Positions 1 to 6,479 of a stretch of 13,189 bases of DNA are shown here, piece by piece; the stretch's first letter is position 1; every line of letters begins with the position of its first letter. Both the position numbers and the translations under genes were made by a program. The notes under the pieces are model-generated. The model had not been told where the DNA came from and did no database searches. It saw only the letters and a program-made list of their open reading frames with translations. Location of the stretch: contig JAKDMR010000025.1 of assembly GCA_030452275.1 (NCBI GenBank), positions 1-13,189 of the forward strand, read 5' to 3'. The DNA comes from Candidatus Nitrosocosmicus sp. (GTDB lineage: Archaea; Thermoproteota; Nitrososphaeria; Nitrososphaerales; Nitrososphaeraceae).

Positions 1-1
1 C

Positions 2-154
2 AATAAAATCAAAAACCAATTATTAGATGAAAGAATACTGATAAAGAATTTTGGAGACCTTGGAAATTACAATGGAGCAATGAGAATCACAATAGGAAAT
101 ACTGAGATGAATGATAAAGTAATGTCCGTAATTGAAAAGTCACTAGCGACGTAG
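2..154 (+). CDS. hisC: Class I/II aminotransferase, C-terminal end; probably histidinol-phosphate aminotransferase (partial)
   Basis: The first 154 bases contain the last 50 codons of a gene that enters from the left, ending with TAG at 152-154. The readable part contains GNYNGAMRITIGNTEMNDKV followed by a short helix. This matches the end of fold-type I PLP aminotransferases of the HisC group, where an Arg in an R-x-T-x-G motif (here RITIG, near residue 28 of the fragment) binds the substrate carboxylate/phosphate and is followed by a conserved E/N-rich helix. HisC converts imidazole-acetol phosphate to histidinol phosphate in the cytoplasm, in histidine biosynthesis. The PLP lysine and most of the fold lie outside the window, so a different aminotransferase of the same family (for example an aromatic or aspartate type) cannot be excluded. 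It converges with the minus-strand nuclease gene that ends at 261. Confidence 0.6.
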   Translation, partial: NKIKNQLLDERILIKNFGDLGNYNGAMRITIGNTEMNDKVMSVIEKSLAT

Positions 155-260
155 CCATCTTTGGTTAATAAGTTATAAATAAAATTTTATCCCGGTAATA
201 TCAGTTTTTCATGTTATGTCATTCTCACGCGAATCATCAGCAGTATTTTCGTCCATATTA

Positions 261-974
261 TCAATCATTAATTTTTTTTTGAGTATAGATACCCACTTCT
301 TTGGGTACAGGAGTATCCAAAATCTTTCGAATTTTTTCGGCACGCATGTTTCCAAGACCTGGTACCCTGGCAAGCTCTGCTATCGAAGCATTCAAAACAT
401 TTGTAGGAGAATGAAATCTATCCAACAATCTTGTAGCTAATTTAGAACCTATTCCAGGTAAAGAGGTAAGAACGTATAATTGTTGAAGAAAAAAGGGATT
501 TGACTTTTTTATTTTTTTAAGCAAAGGTCCATCATTTTTGCTCCTAAATTGATTGGAAGCTAATAAAATTAACAATTCAGCAGTATAAAAAACAGAATTA
601 GTATATAAAATGGGTATTCTGAAATCAAGTGCTACTTTTATCAAAGTTTCGTATGCTACCCGTATTTTATTGATAATTAATTTAGAATCGTTTTCAAAAT
701 GCCCTCTTGTATCAAGGTCTGTTAAATTTCCTTCTATTATAATCAATGGCTTTGTATAATGATTTATTAAATCTGAACATTGAATAAATATGCGACCATC
801 ATAGACAGAATTTATCAAATCATATATGGTTTTTCTTTCAATAACGGTCTCAGAAGAAACAATATAATCCCCAACTGCTAATTGTTTATAATCGACAAAT
901 ACCCCACTAAGTTTAAGTAAATTAGGAACTCGACTATTTTTCTCTCGCTCATCTGCAACAATTCGAATAGCCAA
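261..974 (-). CDS. xpf: XPF/Mus81-type structure-specific nuclease (ERCC4 domain plus tandem HhH), short archaeal form
   Basis: This 237-residue protein fits the short archaeal XPF that lacks the N-terminal helicase. Such enzymes cut 3' flaps, forks and other branched DNA during repair and replication restart, usually as homodimers. Residues 1-130 form the ERCC4 nuclease domain. The metal-site residues are visible: DER at 8-10, GDY at 35-37 and the hallmark ERK at 46-48, followed by D52. Residues about 165-220 form two helix-hairpin-helix motifs (SLPGIGSKLA at 171-180, RVPGLGNMRAEKI at 203-215) for DNA binding and dimerisation. In crenarchaeal homologues a C-terminal PCNA-binding peptide activates the enzyme; no clear PIP box is visible in the last 15 residues. 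The gene lies 51 bases after the prefoldin gene. A TTAATTAA box at about 997-1004 sits where a TATA element for a leaderless transcript should be, so it may have its own promoter. Confidence 0.92.
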   Translation of the reverse strand: MAIRIVADEREKNSRVPNLLKLSGVFVDYKQLAVGDYIVSSETVIERKTIYDLINSVYDGRIFIQCSDLINHYTKPLIIIEGNLTDLDTRGHFENDSKLIINKIRVAYETLIKVALDFRIPILYTNSVFYTAELLILLASNQFRSKNDGPLLKKIKKSNPFFLQQLYVLTSLPGIGSKLATRLLDRFHSPTNVLNASIAELARVPGLGNMRAEKIRKILDTPVPKEVGIYTQKKIND

Positions 975-1025
975 TGCAATAATAAAAAAGCATATTCTTA
1001 ATTAACATTCATAAGAAAAAAGTTG

Positions 1026-1418
1026 TTATTGCGGAGGTTGATTAAATTTATTGGATTGTGATCCCCCTTGAGCCATATGCATCATTTGATTAATCTTATT
1101 TTCTACTTCTTTTAGATTTTCCTTGACCCTAGATTCTTGTTTGCCCAAAACTATAGTCCTGGTATTTGAAAGCTCTTTCTTTTCTTCTAGTTCTTTTATT
1201 AAATTGTCCCTATCAGATTTAACCAACAAAGGGCCAGCAAGCTTGTATACGACATCATCAGGAGTAGTTTTCTTTAACTCCTCCAGGGCCCTTTCCGTTT
1301 CAGATATTTCTAGTTCAACCTGTTGTTTTTGCATCATTATTGCTTGAAGGTTTTGCTGTAATTGCTGTAATCTTGCAAGTTGCTCTTTTAGCCATGGAGG
1401 AAGCTCTTGTTCACTCAT
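1026..1418 (-). CDS. pfdB: Prefoldin beta subunit
   Basis: This 130-residue protein is almost entirely helical. It has two long coiled-coil helices: residues about 10-50, rich in Gln/Leu heptads (QLARLQQLQQNLQAIMMQKQ), and residues 72-118. A short hairpin region between them contains the typical VYKLAGPLLVKSD segment (about 57-69). That arrangement is the class-beta prefoldin signature. Archaeal prefoldin is a cytosolic alpha2-beta4 chaperone that holds unfolded proteins and passes them to the thermosome. The C-terminal Gly/Gln/Pro-rich tail (from about residue 117) is probably disordered. It follows the Pcc1 gene, its usual neighbour in the archaeal exosome superoperon, after a 55-base gap. 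An AT-rich box at about 1433-1447 could serve as a separate TATA element. Confidence 0.93.
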   Translation of the reverse strand: MSEQELPPWLKEQLARLQQLQQNLQAIMMQKQQVELEISETERALEELKKTTPDDVVYKLAGPLLVKSDRDNLIKELEEKKELSNTRTIVLGKQESRVKENLKEVENKINQMMHMAQGGSQSNKFNQPPQ

Positions 1419-1473
1419 TATTAATACAAAGTAACTAAATATTCACTAAGATAAAAATTATTACAATAATATA

Positions 1474-1782
1474 TCATTTGTCAAGATACAGTACAGAATA
1501 TGCTAAATCTACTAGTCTCAAAAAAGATAGTAATGACGCACGGAATTTAGACATGTTGTTACCGGATACGGACAATATAATATAGTCATTTTCTATAGAA
1601 ACAGTAACATGGGTATCAAAATCAGGAGTGGATTGAATATCGCCTCTTAACGCAACAAAAATAGAATTCAACGGTTTTTTTAAAATATCACGGTCATCAT
1701 TATTAGATGGAAAAGATCCGGTATTATGGTTATGATGTTCTACATCAAAATAAATAAAAATTTTAGCCTTGAAGCTTTCCAA
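1474..1782 (-). CDS. pcc1: KEOPS complex subunit Pcc1
   Basis: This 102-residue protein resembles Pcc1, the small dimerising subunit of the KEOPS complex that makes N6-threonylcarbamoyl-adenosine at position 37 of ANN-decoding tRNAs. The family pattern is visible: an N-terminal beta strand (AKIFIYFDV), a helix with IFVALRGD (about residues 41-48), two strands (HVTVSIEND and YIILSVSG), and a C-terminal helix in which FRASLLSFLRLVDLAYSVL (about 80-98) corresponds to the conserved LRAxLNSYLRW helix. A loop of about 20 polar residues (HHNHNTGSFPSNNDD) after the first strand is unusual. The start is TTG at 1780-1782, inside the end of eL43 (20-base overlap), with an in-frame stop just upstream. 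Placement between eL43 and prefoldin beta is the classic archaeal arrangement and strengthens the call, which rests on a weakly conserved family. Confidence 0.8.
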   Translation of the reverse strand: MESFKAKIFIYFDVEHHNHNTGSFPSNNDDRDILKKPLNSIFVALRGDIQSTPDFDTHVTVSIENDYIILSVSGNNMSKFRASLLSFLRLVDLAYSVLYLDK

Positions 1783-1960
1783 GATTTACGTCATAGGCTC
1801 CTGCTGCGACTTTATATTCGCATTTATTGCACTGCCATATACCCATCGCTACTCTTTTAAATTTTAATGAAGTACAGCCCGGACATCGTCTTTTTTGTTT
1901 TAATGTCCTATAGACCTTACCATACCTTTTTCGTACGGTAGCACCAAACTTAACACCCAA
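1763..1960 (-). CDS. rpl37ae: Large-subunit ribosomal protein eL43 (L37Ae), zinc-ribbon type; annotated start probably too short
   Basis: Starting at the TTG at 1958-1960 this gives 65 residues with a four-Cys zinc ribbon (CPGC at 26-29, CNKC at 44-47) and the family signature VAMGIWQCNKC...AAGAY. eL43 is a small structural protein of the 50S subunit. Family members usually carry about 15-20 more N-terminal residues. The reading frame continues upstream through the whole intergenic space and encodes KVKRKKGSTALKGLG just before VKFGATVRKRYG, which looks like the missing basic N-terminus. No ATG, GTG or TTG occurs in that extension before the in-frame stop. A Shine-Dalgarno-like AAGGAG at 2008-2013, within the end of rrp42, would suit a start at about 1994-2002, where the available codons are TTA, AAG and GTT. 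The true start is therefore unresolved. The gene overlaps pcc1 by 20 bases. Confidence 0.9.
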   Translation of the reverse strand: MGVKFGATVRKRYGKVYRTLKQKRRCPGCTSLKFKRVAMGIWQCNKCEYKVAAGAYDVNLGKLQG

Positions 1961-1998
1961 ACCTTTTAGTGCTGTTGAACCCTTTTTTCTTTTAACCT

Positions 1999-2814
1999 TT
2001 AATTCAACTCCTTTATTTTAGAGCGCATTTCCTCCCCTTTAATTCTTGCTATTTCAGAGAACTGGACAATCTGATTGAAGAAAAATGGGCCCGTAAAGCC
2101 TTTTTGTACAGCAACTATATTTCCATCGGATTGGGTTGTCATAGTTATGCGGGCATCCATGCAAGCTTCCTCTTCTGTTGTTGGATCCAACAAGACCGAT
2201 TCTCCAATTCTAACAGCGGTAATAGATATCGGCATTGTAGTAATGGGTGGAGGCATAGTTTTACCAGTATCAACTACCTGTTCGTCTTTAATTTCATAGA
2301 TAGGAAATTTACTTGTTAAAAGAGCAGCCACTACTGCATAAGAGGTAGCATCTAGCAAATTACCGTCGCTGTTTATTATACTGCAGTCAACAAAAACGGT
2401 ATAAACTATTTTTCCAGGAATCAAAACCAATTTATCTAAATCTAGCATTTCTGATTCGCGTATCCCTCTATCAACAACCCTTGATAATTCTATTGCGTCT
2501 TCGTCAGGGGGTCCAGGTTCAACATGAGGAGAGGCAGTAGGCAAAACTTCTGCAGACATGATCAATGCACCTTTATTCTCTAATCCTTCAAATGGTTCGC
2601 CTGTTTCAACTTTAACACCTGCTATAACTTCGGTATTACCTAGCTTTACCTTTGCAGAACCAGAGGCTTTATCTATTATACCTACCTCAATTTCAAAATT
2701 TCTGTACGATTCAAAATCGCGACCATCCAATCTTTTCTCTCTTGATAAAGCTTCTAGCATTTGTTGTTTGCGTAATTGTTCAACTATTACTGTAGAACGT
2801 TTTGAGGAGCTCAT
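1999..2814 (-). CDS. rrp42: Archaeal exosome subunit Rrp42 (RNase PH fold, non-catalytic)
   Basis: This 271-residue protein is the Rrp42 subunit of the archaeal exosome. It alternates with Rrp41 to form the hexameric ring that degrades or tails RNA from the 3' end with phosphate. Visible family features are the N-terminal helix followed by EKRLDGRDFESYRNFEIEVG (about residues 26-45), GSAKVKLGNTEVIAGVKVE (about 52-70), the PGPPDEDAIELSRVVDRGIRES stretch (about 101-122) and DCSIINSDGNLLDATSYA (about 143-160). Rrp42 lacks its own active-site aspartate but supplies RNA-binding arginines at the dimer interface. It starts with ATG at 2812-2814 and overlaps the rrp41 stop in an ATGA junction, indicating translational coupling. 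Its last codons contain the likely ribosome-binding site for eL43. Length is normal for the family. Confidence 0.96.
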   Translation of the reverse strand: MSSSKRSTVIVEQLRKQQMLEALSREKRLDGRDFESYRNFEIEVGIIDKASGSAKVKLGNTEVIAGVKVETGEPFEGLENKGALIMSAEVLPTASPHVEPGPPDEDAIELSRVVDRGIRESEMLDLDKLVLIPGKIVYTVFVDCSIINSDGNLLDATSYAVVAALLTSKFPIYEIKDEQVVDTGKTMPPPITTMPISITAVRIGESVLLDPTTEEEACMDARITMTTQSDGNIVAVQKGFTGPFFFNQIVQFSEIARIKGEEMRSKIKELN

Positions 2815-3557
2815 GCTTCTTCTTTCAGCTCCATCTCATTACCAAAATACTTTTTCATTAGTGCTTCTTTTTGTATTTCGTATACTGACTTGCATCCACT
2901 GATTGCTTTTTCCAAACATTCACTAAATTGAGCTGTAGTTAACTTACCATCCAACTGCAGCAAAGTTACTTGTTCCAAATTGGGCAAATAAGCTACAGGC
3001 ATATCTGCATCTCCTTCTTTATCTTCAAGATCATTAATGTCTAGTACGATATTATCTGATAACCGTCCAGCAGCACAAGCAGAAACTAAATCACGCATAT
3101 TAATTCCAGCATCGGCTAATGCTACGGATGCTGCATTGATACCAGCACACCTAGATCCACCATCGGCTTGTAATACTTCAACGAAAACATCAATTACTGC
3201 TCGCGGATAGTCACTTAAAATTAAGGATGGTTCCAAAGATTCACGCATTACTTTAGATATCTCCACTTCTCGTCGGGAAGGAGCTGGATTCTTTCGTGTA
3301 TCCGTAGAAAATGGAGACATGTGATATCTACACCTAAGAACACACCTATCTGGAAGAGCCATATGTTTTGGATGAACTTCACGTGGCCCGTAAACAGCGA
3401 CAATTATTTTATTCTTCCCGAATTCTATATAAGCTGAACCGTCTGCATTTTTTACCACACCCACGGTAATCTTAATTGAACGTAATTCATCCATCCCTCT
3501 GCCATCGGATCTTTTTCCGTTTTCATCCATTAAAGCTAATTCTTTCAAATTATACAC
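2811..3557 (-). CDS. rrp41: Archaeal exosome catalytic subunit Rrp41 (RNase PH fold)
   Basis: This 248-residue protein is the phosphorolytic subunit of the exosome. It removes nucleotides from RNA 3' ends as nucleoside diphosphates, and can run in reverse to add heteropolymeric tails. Visible motifs are KRSDGRGMDELRSIKITVGVV (residues 15-35), the VYGPREVHPKH segment (55-65), the RNA/phosphate-binding region TRKNPAPSRREVEIS (87-101), the ADGGSRCAGINAASVALADAG stretch (131-151), and GDADMPVA (182-189), where D185 matches the catalytic aspartate known from Sulfolobus Rrp41. Nothing essential seems missing. It begins 11 bases after the rrp4 stop and overlaps rrp42 by four bases, so the three ring and cap genes are made from one transcript. 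Confidence 0.97.
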   Translation of the reverse strand: MYNLKELALMDENGKRSDGRGMDELRSIKITVGVVKNADGSAYIEFGKNKIIVAVYGPREVHPKHMALPDRCVLRCRYHMSPFSTDTRKNPAPSRREVEISKVMRESLEPSLILSDYPRAVIDVFVEVLQADGGSRCAGINAASVALADAGINMRDLVSACAAGRLSDNIVLDINDLEDKEGDADMPVAYLPNLEQVTLLQLDGKLTTAQFSECLEKAISGCKSVYEIQKEALMKKYFGNEMELKEEA

Positions 3558-3568
3558 ATCCTATTTGA

Positions 3569-4519
3569 TCACTCTTGTTTTTTTTCTTTTTGATCGCTAT
3601 TGCTATCGTTGTTGGATGACTTTTCAGAATTATCATTTCTATGCTTTTCTTTTGAACTAGAACTAGATTTACTATTATTCGGCGCTGCTGATTCAGTAGT
3701 GGGTTGTGGTGGCGTGGCTGATTCAGTGGCTGATTCAGTAGTGGGTTGTGGTGGCGTGGCTGATTCAGTAGTGGGTTGTGGTGGCGTGGCTGATTCAGTA
3801 GTGGAAGAAGTATTCATTGATTCTGGTTGTTCTGGATCAACAGGGTCTTGAACATTAAGTAAACTCTTGACTCGTTGAGTAAGGTTAGTAGTATGAGACT
3901 CTTCCTCTACCATTTTAATAGCCTTTGCAGCCAAACTGAGACCATCTGGGTCTCTGCCTGTAACAACTACTATACCATTTTGACCGATTATCACTCTTGT
4001 TTGGGTAGCTTGTTCTATAGTTTGAATCATAGAACCACGTTTTCCAATTAATCGTGGAACTCGAGTGGGAGAAATTTTTATGAATTCACCGTAAGGGATC
4101 TTTCCTAAATCCTTATCTTGAACTGTAAGCATCGGGTCTCTAGTTCTATCAAAAGATACAATCCTTGCAATAATTAAGTCACCTATGCTTAGTTGTCTAC
4201 CCATATCATCTTTGGCTGGTGAAAAATCTCGGCCAAATACATCTTGTGCAGGCAGGTGAGCGAAAAAGCATGCATTAATATCAACATCCCAAGATAGAGA
4301 AGATCGATCAATAATCTTTCCGATTACTAAGTCGTTAACACGTGGTATATAAACACCTGATAAAGGTATAACTTTAACACCATCTTTACCAGCTTCAGCA
4401 ATTCCAACTCTGGTAGATACTAAATAATTACCACTTTTAACAACATTCATCAAAGGTTTATAATTACCCTCAATAATTTTATCTCCAGGTATAACATATC
4501 TCCTCTTTATTTCCTGCAT
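3569..4519 (-). CDS. rrp4: Archaeal exosome RNA-binding cap subunit Rrp4 (S1 and KH domains) with a long repeat-bearing tail
   Basis: Rrp4 caps the exosome ring and guides RNA into it. The N-terminal domain (residues about 4-55, with YVIPGDKIIEGNYK), an S1 domain (about 62-138) and a KH domain (about 143-208, with the GKRG loop at 159-162) are all present. Those parts account for about 220 residues, close to the whole length of most archaeal homologues. The remaining 95 residues form a tail that is probably disordered: tandem TTESATPPQP repeats (about 240-279), then a Ser/Asn/Lys/Glu-rich stretch (KSSSSSKEKHRNDNSEKSS). The repeats are near-identical at DNA level (see 3696-3797). The ATG at 4517-4519 is supported by an in-frame stop upstream and a GGAGGT sequence 14 bases away, which is long for a Shine-Dalgarno spacing. 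SBDS lies 107 bases upstream, so transcription may be shared or restarted. Confidence 0.95.
   Translation of the reverse strand: MQEIKRRYVIPGDKIIEGNYKPLMNVVKSGNYLVSTRVGIAEAGKDGVKVIPLSGVYIPRVNDLVIGKIIDRSSLSWDVDINACFFAHLPAQDVFGRDFSPAKDDMGRQLSIGDLIIARIVSFDRTRDPMLTVQDKDLGKIPYGEFIKISPTRVPRLIGKRGSMIQTIEQATQTRVIIGQNGIVVVTGRDPDGLSLAAKAIKMVEEESHTTNLTQRVKSLLNVQDPVDPEQPESMNTSSTTESATPPQPTTESATPPQPTTESATESATPPQPTTESAAPNNSKSSSSSKEKHRNDNSEKSSNNDSNSDQKEKKQE
3696..3797. repeat. In-frame 30-bp tandem repeats in the 3' part of rrp4
   Basis: Three identical 30-bp units lie at 3696-3725, 3738-3767 and 3768-3797. The first and second are separated by a 12-bp partial unit (3726-3737). A further partial copy (GTAGTGG) begins at 3798 and the upstream flank at 3686-3695 also matches. 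On the coding strand each unit encodes the ten residues TTESATPPQP, and the 12-bp piece encodes ESAT. All lengths are multiples of three, so copy-number change would lengthen or shorten the tail without breaking the frame. Confidence 0.97.
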
Positions 4520-4626
4520 TTTAGAAATTGTCTACCTCCAATAACAAAATAGATGTAAAATGAAATGTTTTCATATTTCTATATCTAATTATCTAGAATT
4601 TGTTCTATAATATAATCTGTAAGTAG

Positions 4627-5313
4627 TTATTCCTTCACTTGTGCGGATCCTTTAGTCAATGAACCTATCCGTTCGAGAAAGTTCCCTTTCATACCAGCAT
4701 TTATTTCTATATTTACTTTTAAAGAACCATCTGATAGCCATTCTTCAGAAGTTAGAACGCCAGAGCTTTTAATAAAATTATAACTGGTGGAGGAAAATGA
4801 GCTTGGTATAAGAATAACAAGCTGCAACATTTCAGATTTTAATGGAAGAATTTTTCTAAGAGAGTCAACAATAGATTTGACCTGGTCTTCTGCTTTCTTG
4901 AAAGGATCAATTGTGACTCTTACATCTTCTAGTGCGTTTTCTATTCGTTGAACAGGGTGAGGAAGTTTTGTTTTGGGATCTACAAAATTCTTATTTATGT
5001 ATTGAACAATCTGTTTTCGCTTGTCCTCTACCATTTTGCGCCTTTGATCTGTAGTAAGATTTAGCTCTCCTTTAAGCAATATTTGTTTAAGTATTTCATT
5101 AGAGTCACTTGTTTTGAAATGTTTATTTAATTTATCAGCGGCAACTCGAGATCCTTTATTTGCATCTGAATATATTTCGTCTGAGACTAATACGGAAGAC
5201 AAATCGGTTCGTTTACCCAATTTATATTCTAATGCAGGATCTGGCTTTACTAAAATTTCAAATCTATCATTTCCAATAGTTAATTTTACAACAGTAACTT
5301 TTGAATCAGCCAT
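4627..5313 (-). CDS. sbds: Ribosome maturation factor SBDS/SDO1
   Basis: This 228-residue protein is the archaeal Shwachman-Bodian-Diamond syndrome protein. It binds the 50S subunit and is thought to help release the anti-association factor aIF6 late in subunit maturation. Three domains are visible. The N-terminal FYSH domain (residues about 5-90) contains VVKLTIGNDRFEILVKPDPALEYKLG and SDANKGSRVAADKLNKHF. A helical middle domain (about 92-165) contains LTTDQRRKMVEDKRKQIVQYINKNFVDPKTKLPHPVQRIENAL. A C-terminal ferredoxin-like domain (about 167-225) contains LPLKSEMLQLVILIP and GSLKVNIEINAGMKGNFLERI. Gene order SBDS-rrp4-rrp41-rrp42 is conserved in archaea. The proteasome alpha gene often found before SBDS is absent here; instead rpoD is transcribed divergently. 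Confidence 0.97.
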   Translation of the reverse strand: MADSKVTVVKLTIGNDRFEILVKPDPALEYKLGKRTDLSSVLVSDEIYSDANKGSRVAADKLNKHFKTSDSNEILKQILLKGELNLTTDQRRKMVEDKRKQIVQYINKNFVDPKTKLPHPVQRIENALEDVRVTIDPFKKAEDQVKSIVDSLRKILPLKSEMLQLVILIPSSFSSTSYNFIKSSGVLTSEEWLSDGSLKVNIEINAGMKGNFLERIGSLTKGSAQVKE

Positions 5314-5424
5314 ACAATAGAAAATTAACTGTGATATATTAATATAATAATATGTTTAGTATGTTTCAATATTCATAATAGATTCATTACATTTTTAATA
5401 TACGTAAGATTAAAATTATTTGAT
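5314..5424. promoter_or_regulatory. Divergent promoter region between sbds and rpoD
   Basis: This 111-base AT-rich spacer separates two outward-facing housekeeping operons. TATATTAATATAAT at 5335-5348 is centred about 28 bases from the sbds ATG, and TTTTTAATATA at 5392-5402 is centred about 28 bases from the rpoD TTG. Both positions suit archaeal TATA boxes for leaderless or nearly leaderless transcripts. No Shine-Dalgarno sequence precedes either start. This is position-based inference, not a proven promoter. Confidence 0.6.
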
Positions 5425-6081
5425 TTGATCTCCATAGATTTAAAGGTTATTGATAAACATGATGAAAGAATAACCATTAAATTTAATAACGTACCTCGTC
5501 AGTACGTAAATGCAATTAGACGACTATCAATTAGCGAGGTGCCTACTTTTGCTATTGATGACGTAGTTGTTCTAGAAAACTCATCAGTAATGCATGATGA
5601 AGCAGTTGCTCACAGGCTTGGTTTAATTCCACTGAGGACTGACTTGAAGAAATTTTCATTACCCGAAGAATGCAGTTGTAAGAGTTCCTTGGGATGTACG
5701 AATTGCAGAGTTTTATTGCAACTTGATGCAGAAGCTAATGAAAAAACTAAAACAATTACTACTTCAGAGTTAATTTCAGAAGATGAATTTGTAAAACCAG
5801 TAAGTCAGGATATTCCGATCATAGTATTAGCTCCAGGTCAAAAATTAAAGTTTGAGGCATATGCGAGGCTGGGATTTGGCAGGGATCATGCAAAATGGCA
5901 GCCTGCTACAATAGCGGTAGTAAAATATGGCGAAAATGAAAATGAAATTTTTTTAACTGTGGAATCTAATGGAGCATTAACTGCAGAGGAAATAATCATA
6001 GCAGCAATTGAGCAACTAAATAAAAGCATAAAGGAATTTGGCGAGACAATTAACGCACTCCAAATACCAAACAACCTCTAG
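5425..6081 (+). CDS. rpoD: DNA-directed RNA polymerase subunit D (Rpo3/Rpb3 homologue)
   Basis: This 218-residue protein is the D subunit, which with L, N and P forms the assembly platform of archaeal RNA polymerase. The dimerisation core is clear: RQYVNAIRRLSISEVPTFAIDDVVVLENSSVMHDEAVAHRLGLIPL (residues 25-70), and a C-terminal helix (about 186-210). A Cys cluster C83-x-C85-x5-C91-x2-C94 matches the zinc loop of eukaryotic Rpb3. No further cysteines occur, so the [4Fe-4S] domain present in the D subunit of some archaea (for example Sulfolobus) is absent; the short length agrees. The start is TTG at 5425-5427: there is no ATG or GTG close upstream in frame, and homologous D subunits begin at this point with a similar VSIDLKV-like strand. 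It heads the eL18-uL13-uS9 cluster, a conserved archaeal neighbourhood. Confidence 0.96.
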   Translation: MISIDLKVIDKHDERITIKFNNVPRQYVNAIRRLSISEVPTFAIDDVVVLENSSVMHDEAVAHRLGLIPLRTDLKKFSLPEECSCKSSLGCTNCRVLLQLDAEANEKTKTITTSELISEDEFVKPVSQDIPIIVLAPGQKLKFEAYARLGFGRDHAKWQPATIAVVKYGENENEIFLTVESNGALTAEEIIIAAIEQLNKSIKEFGETINALQIPNNL

Positions 6082-6128
6082 GTAAATTTATTTGGTACTT
6101 TATACTCTTTTAATTGGAATAGCAAGTA

Positions 6129-6479
6129 ATGTTTAACGATACTTTAATAGATAATACAGTTTGGATTCTACGTAAAGCATTTAAAAGTAACAAGGCACAG
6201 ATTTGGAAAGCACTAGAGAAAGAATTTTCCAGATCTAGATCAAACAGGAGACAGGTTAACATCCAAAAATTGGATAAAATTACTAATAACGGGGATATAG
6301 TAGTAGTTCCAGGCAAGATTTTGGGCAATGGAACGTTAGGGCATAAATTAACGGTATATGCATATTCATTTTCAGAAACTGCCATAAGTAAATTGAACAA
6401 TGCAGGGGCAGAAGTTATTTCATTGCAATCATTAATAAGTAAATATCCTGATGGGAAAGGTGTAAAAATAATTGGTTAA
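6129..6479 (+). CDS. rpl18e: Large-subunit ribosomal protein eL18 (L18e)
   Basis: This 116-residue protein matches eL18, a structural 50S protein with the uL15-like fold. Visible features are the N-terminal helix (TVWILRKAFKSNKAQIWKALEKEFSRSRSNRRQVNIQKL), then DIVVVPGKILGNGTLGHKLTVYAYSFSETAISKLNNAGAEVISL (about residues 55-100), which is the conserved core. The ATG at 6129-6131 is 47 bases after the rpoD stop. A TTTATACT box at about 6099-6106 lies 26-28 bases upstream, so a secondary promoter before eL18 is possible. The last eight bases of the gene overlap the TTG start of uL13, suggesting coupled translation. Confidence 0.95.
   Translation: MFNDTLIDNTVWILRKAFKSNKAQIWKALEKEFSRSRSNRRQVNIQKLDKITNNGDIVVVPGKILGNGTLGHKLTVYAYSFSETAISKLNNAGAEVISLQSLISKYPDGKGVKIIG

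Noticed and set aside
216..440. Plus-strand open frame opposite the XPF nuclease gene
   Set aside because: It lies mostly antisense to the well-supported nuclease and encodes low-complexity Ser/Phe-rich sequence typical of a shadow frame.
3696..3797. CRISPR-like array
   Set aside because: The 30-bp units abut directly, or with a 12-bp partial unit, without unique spacers, and they are in frame within rrp4.
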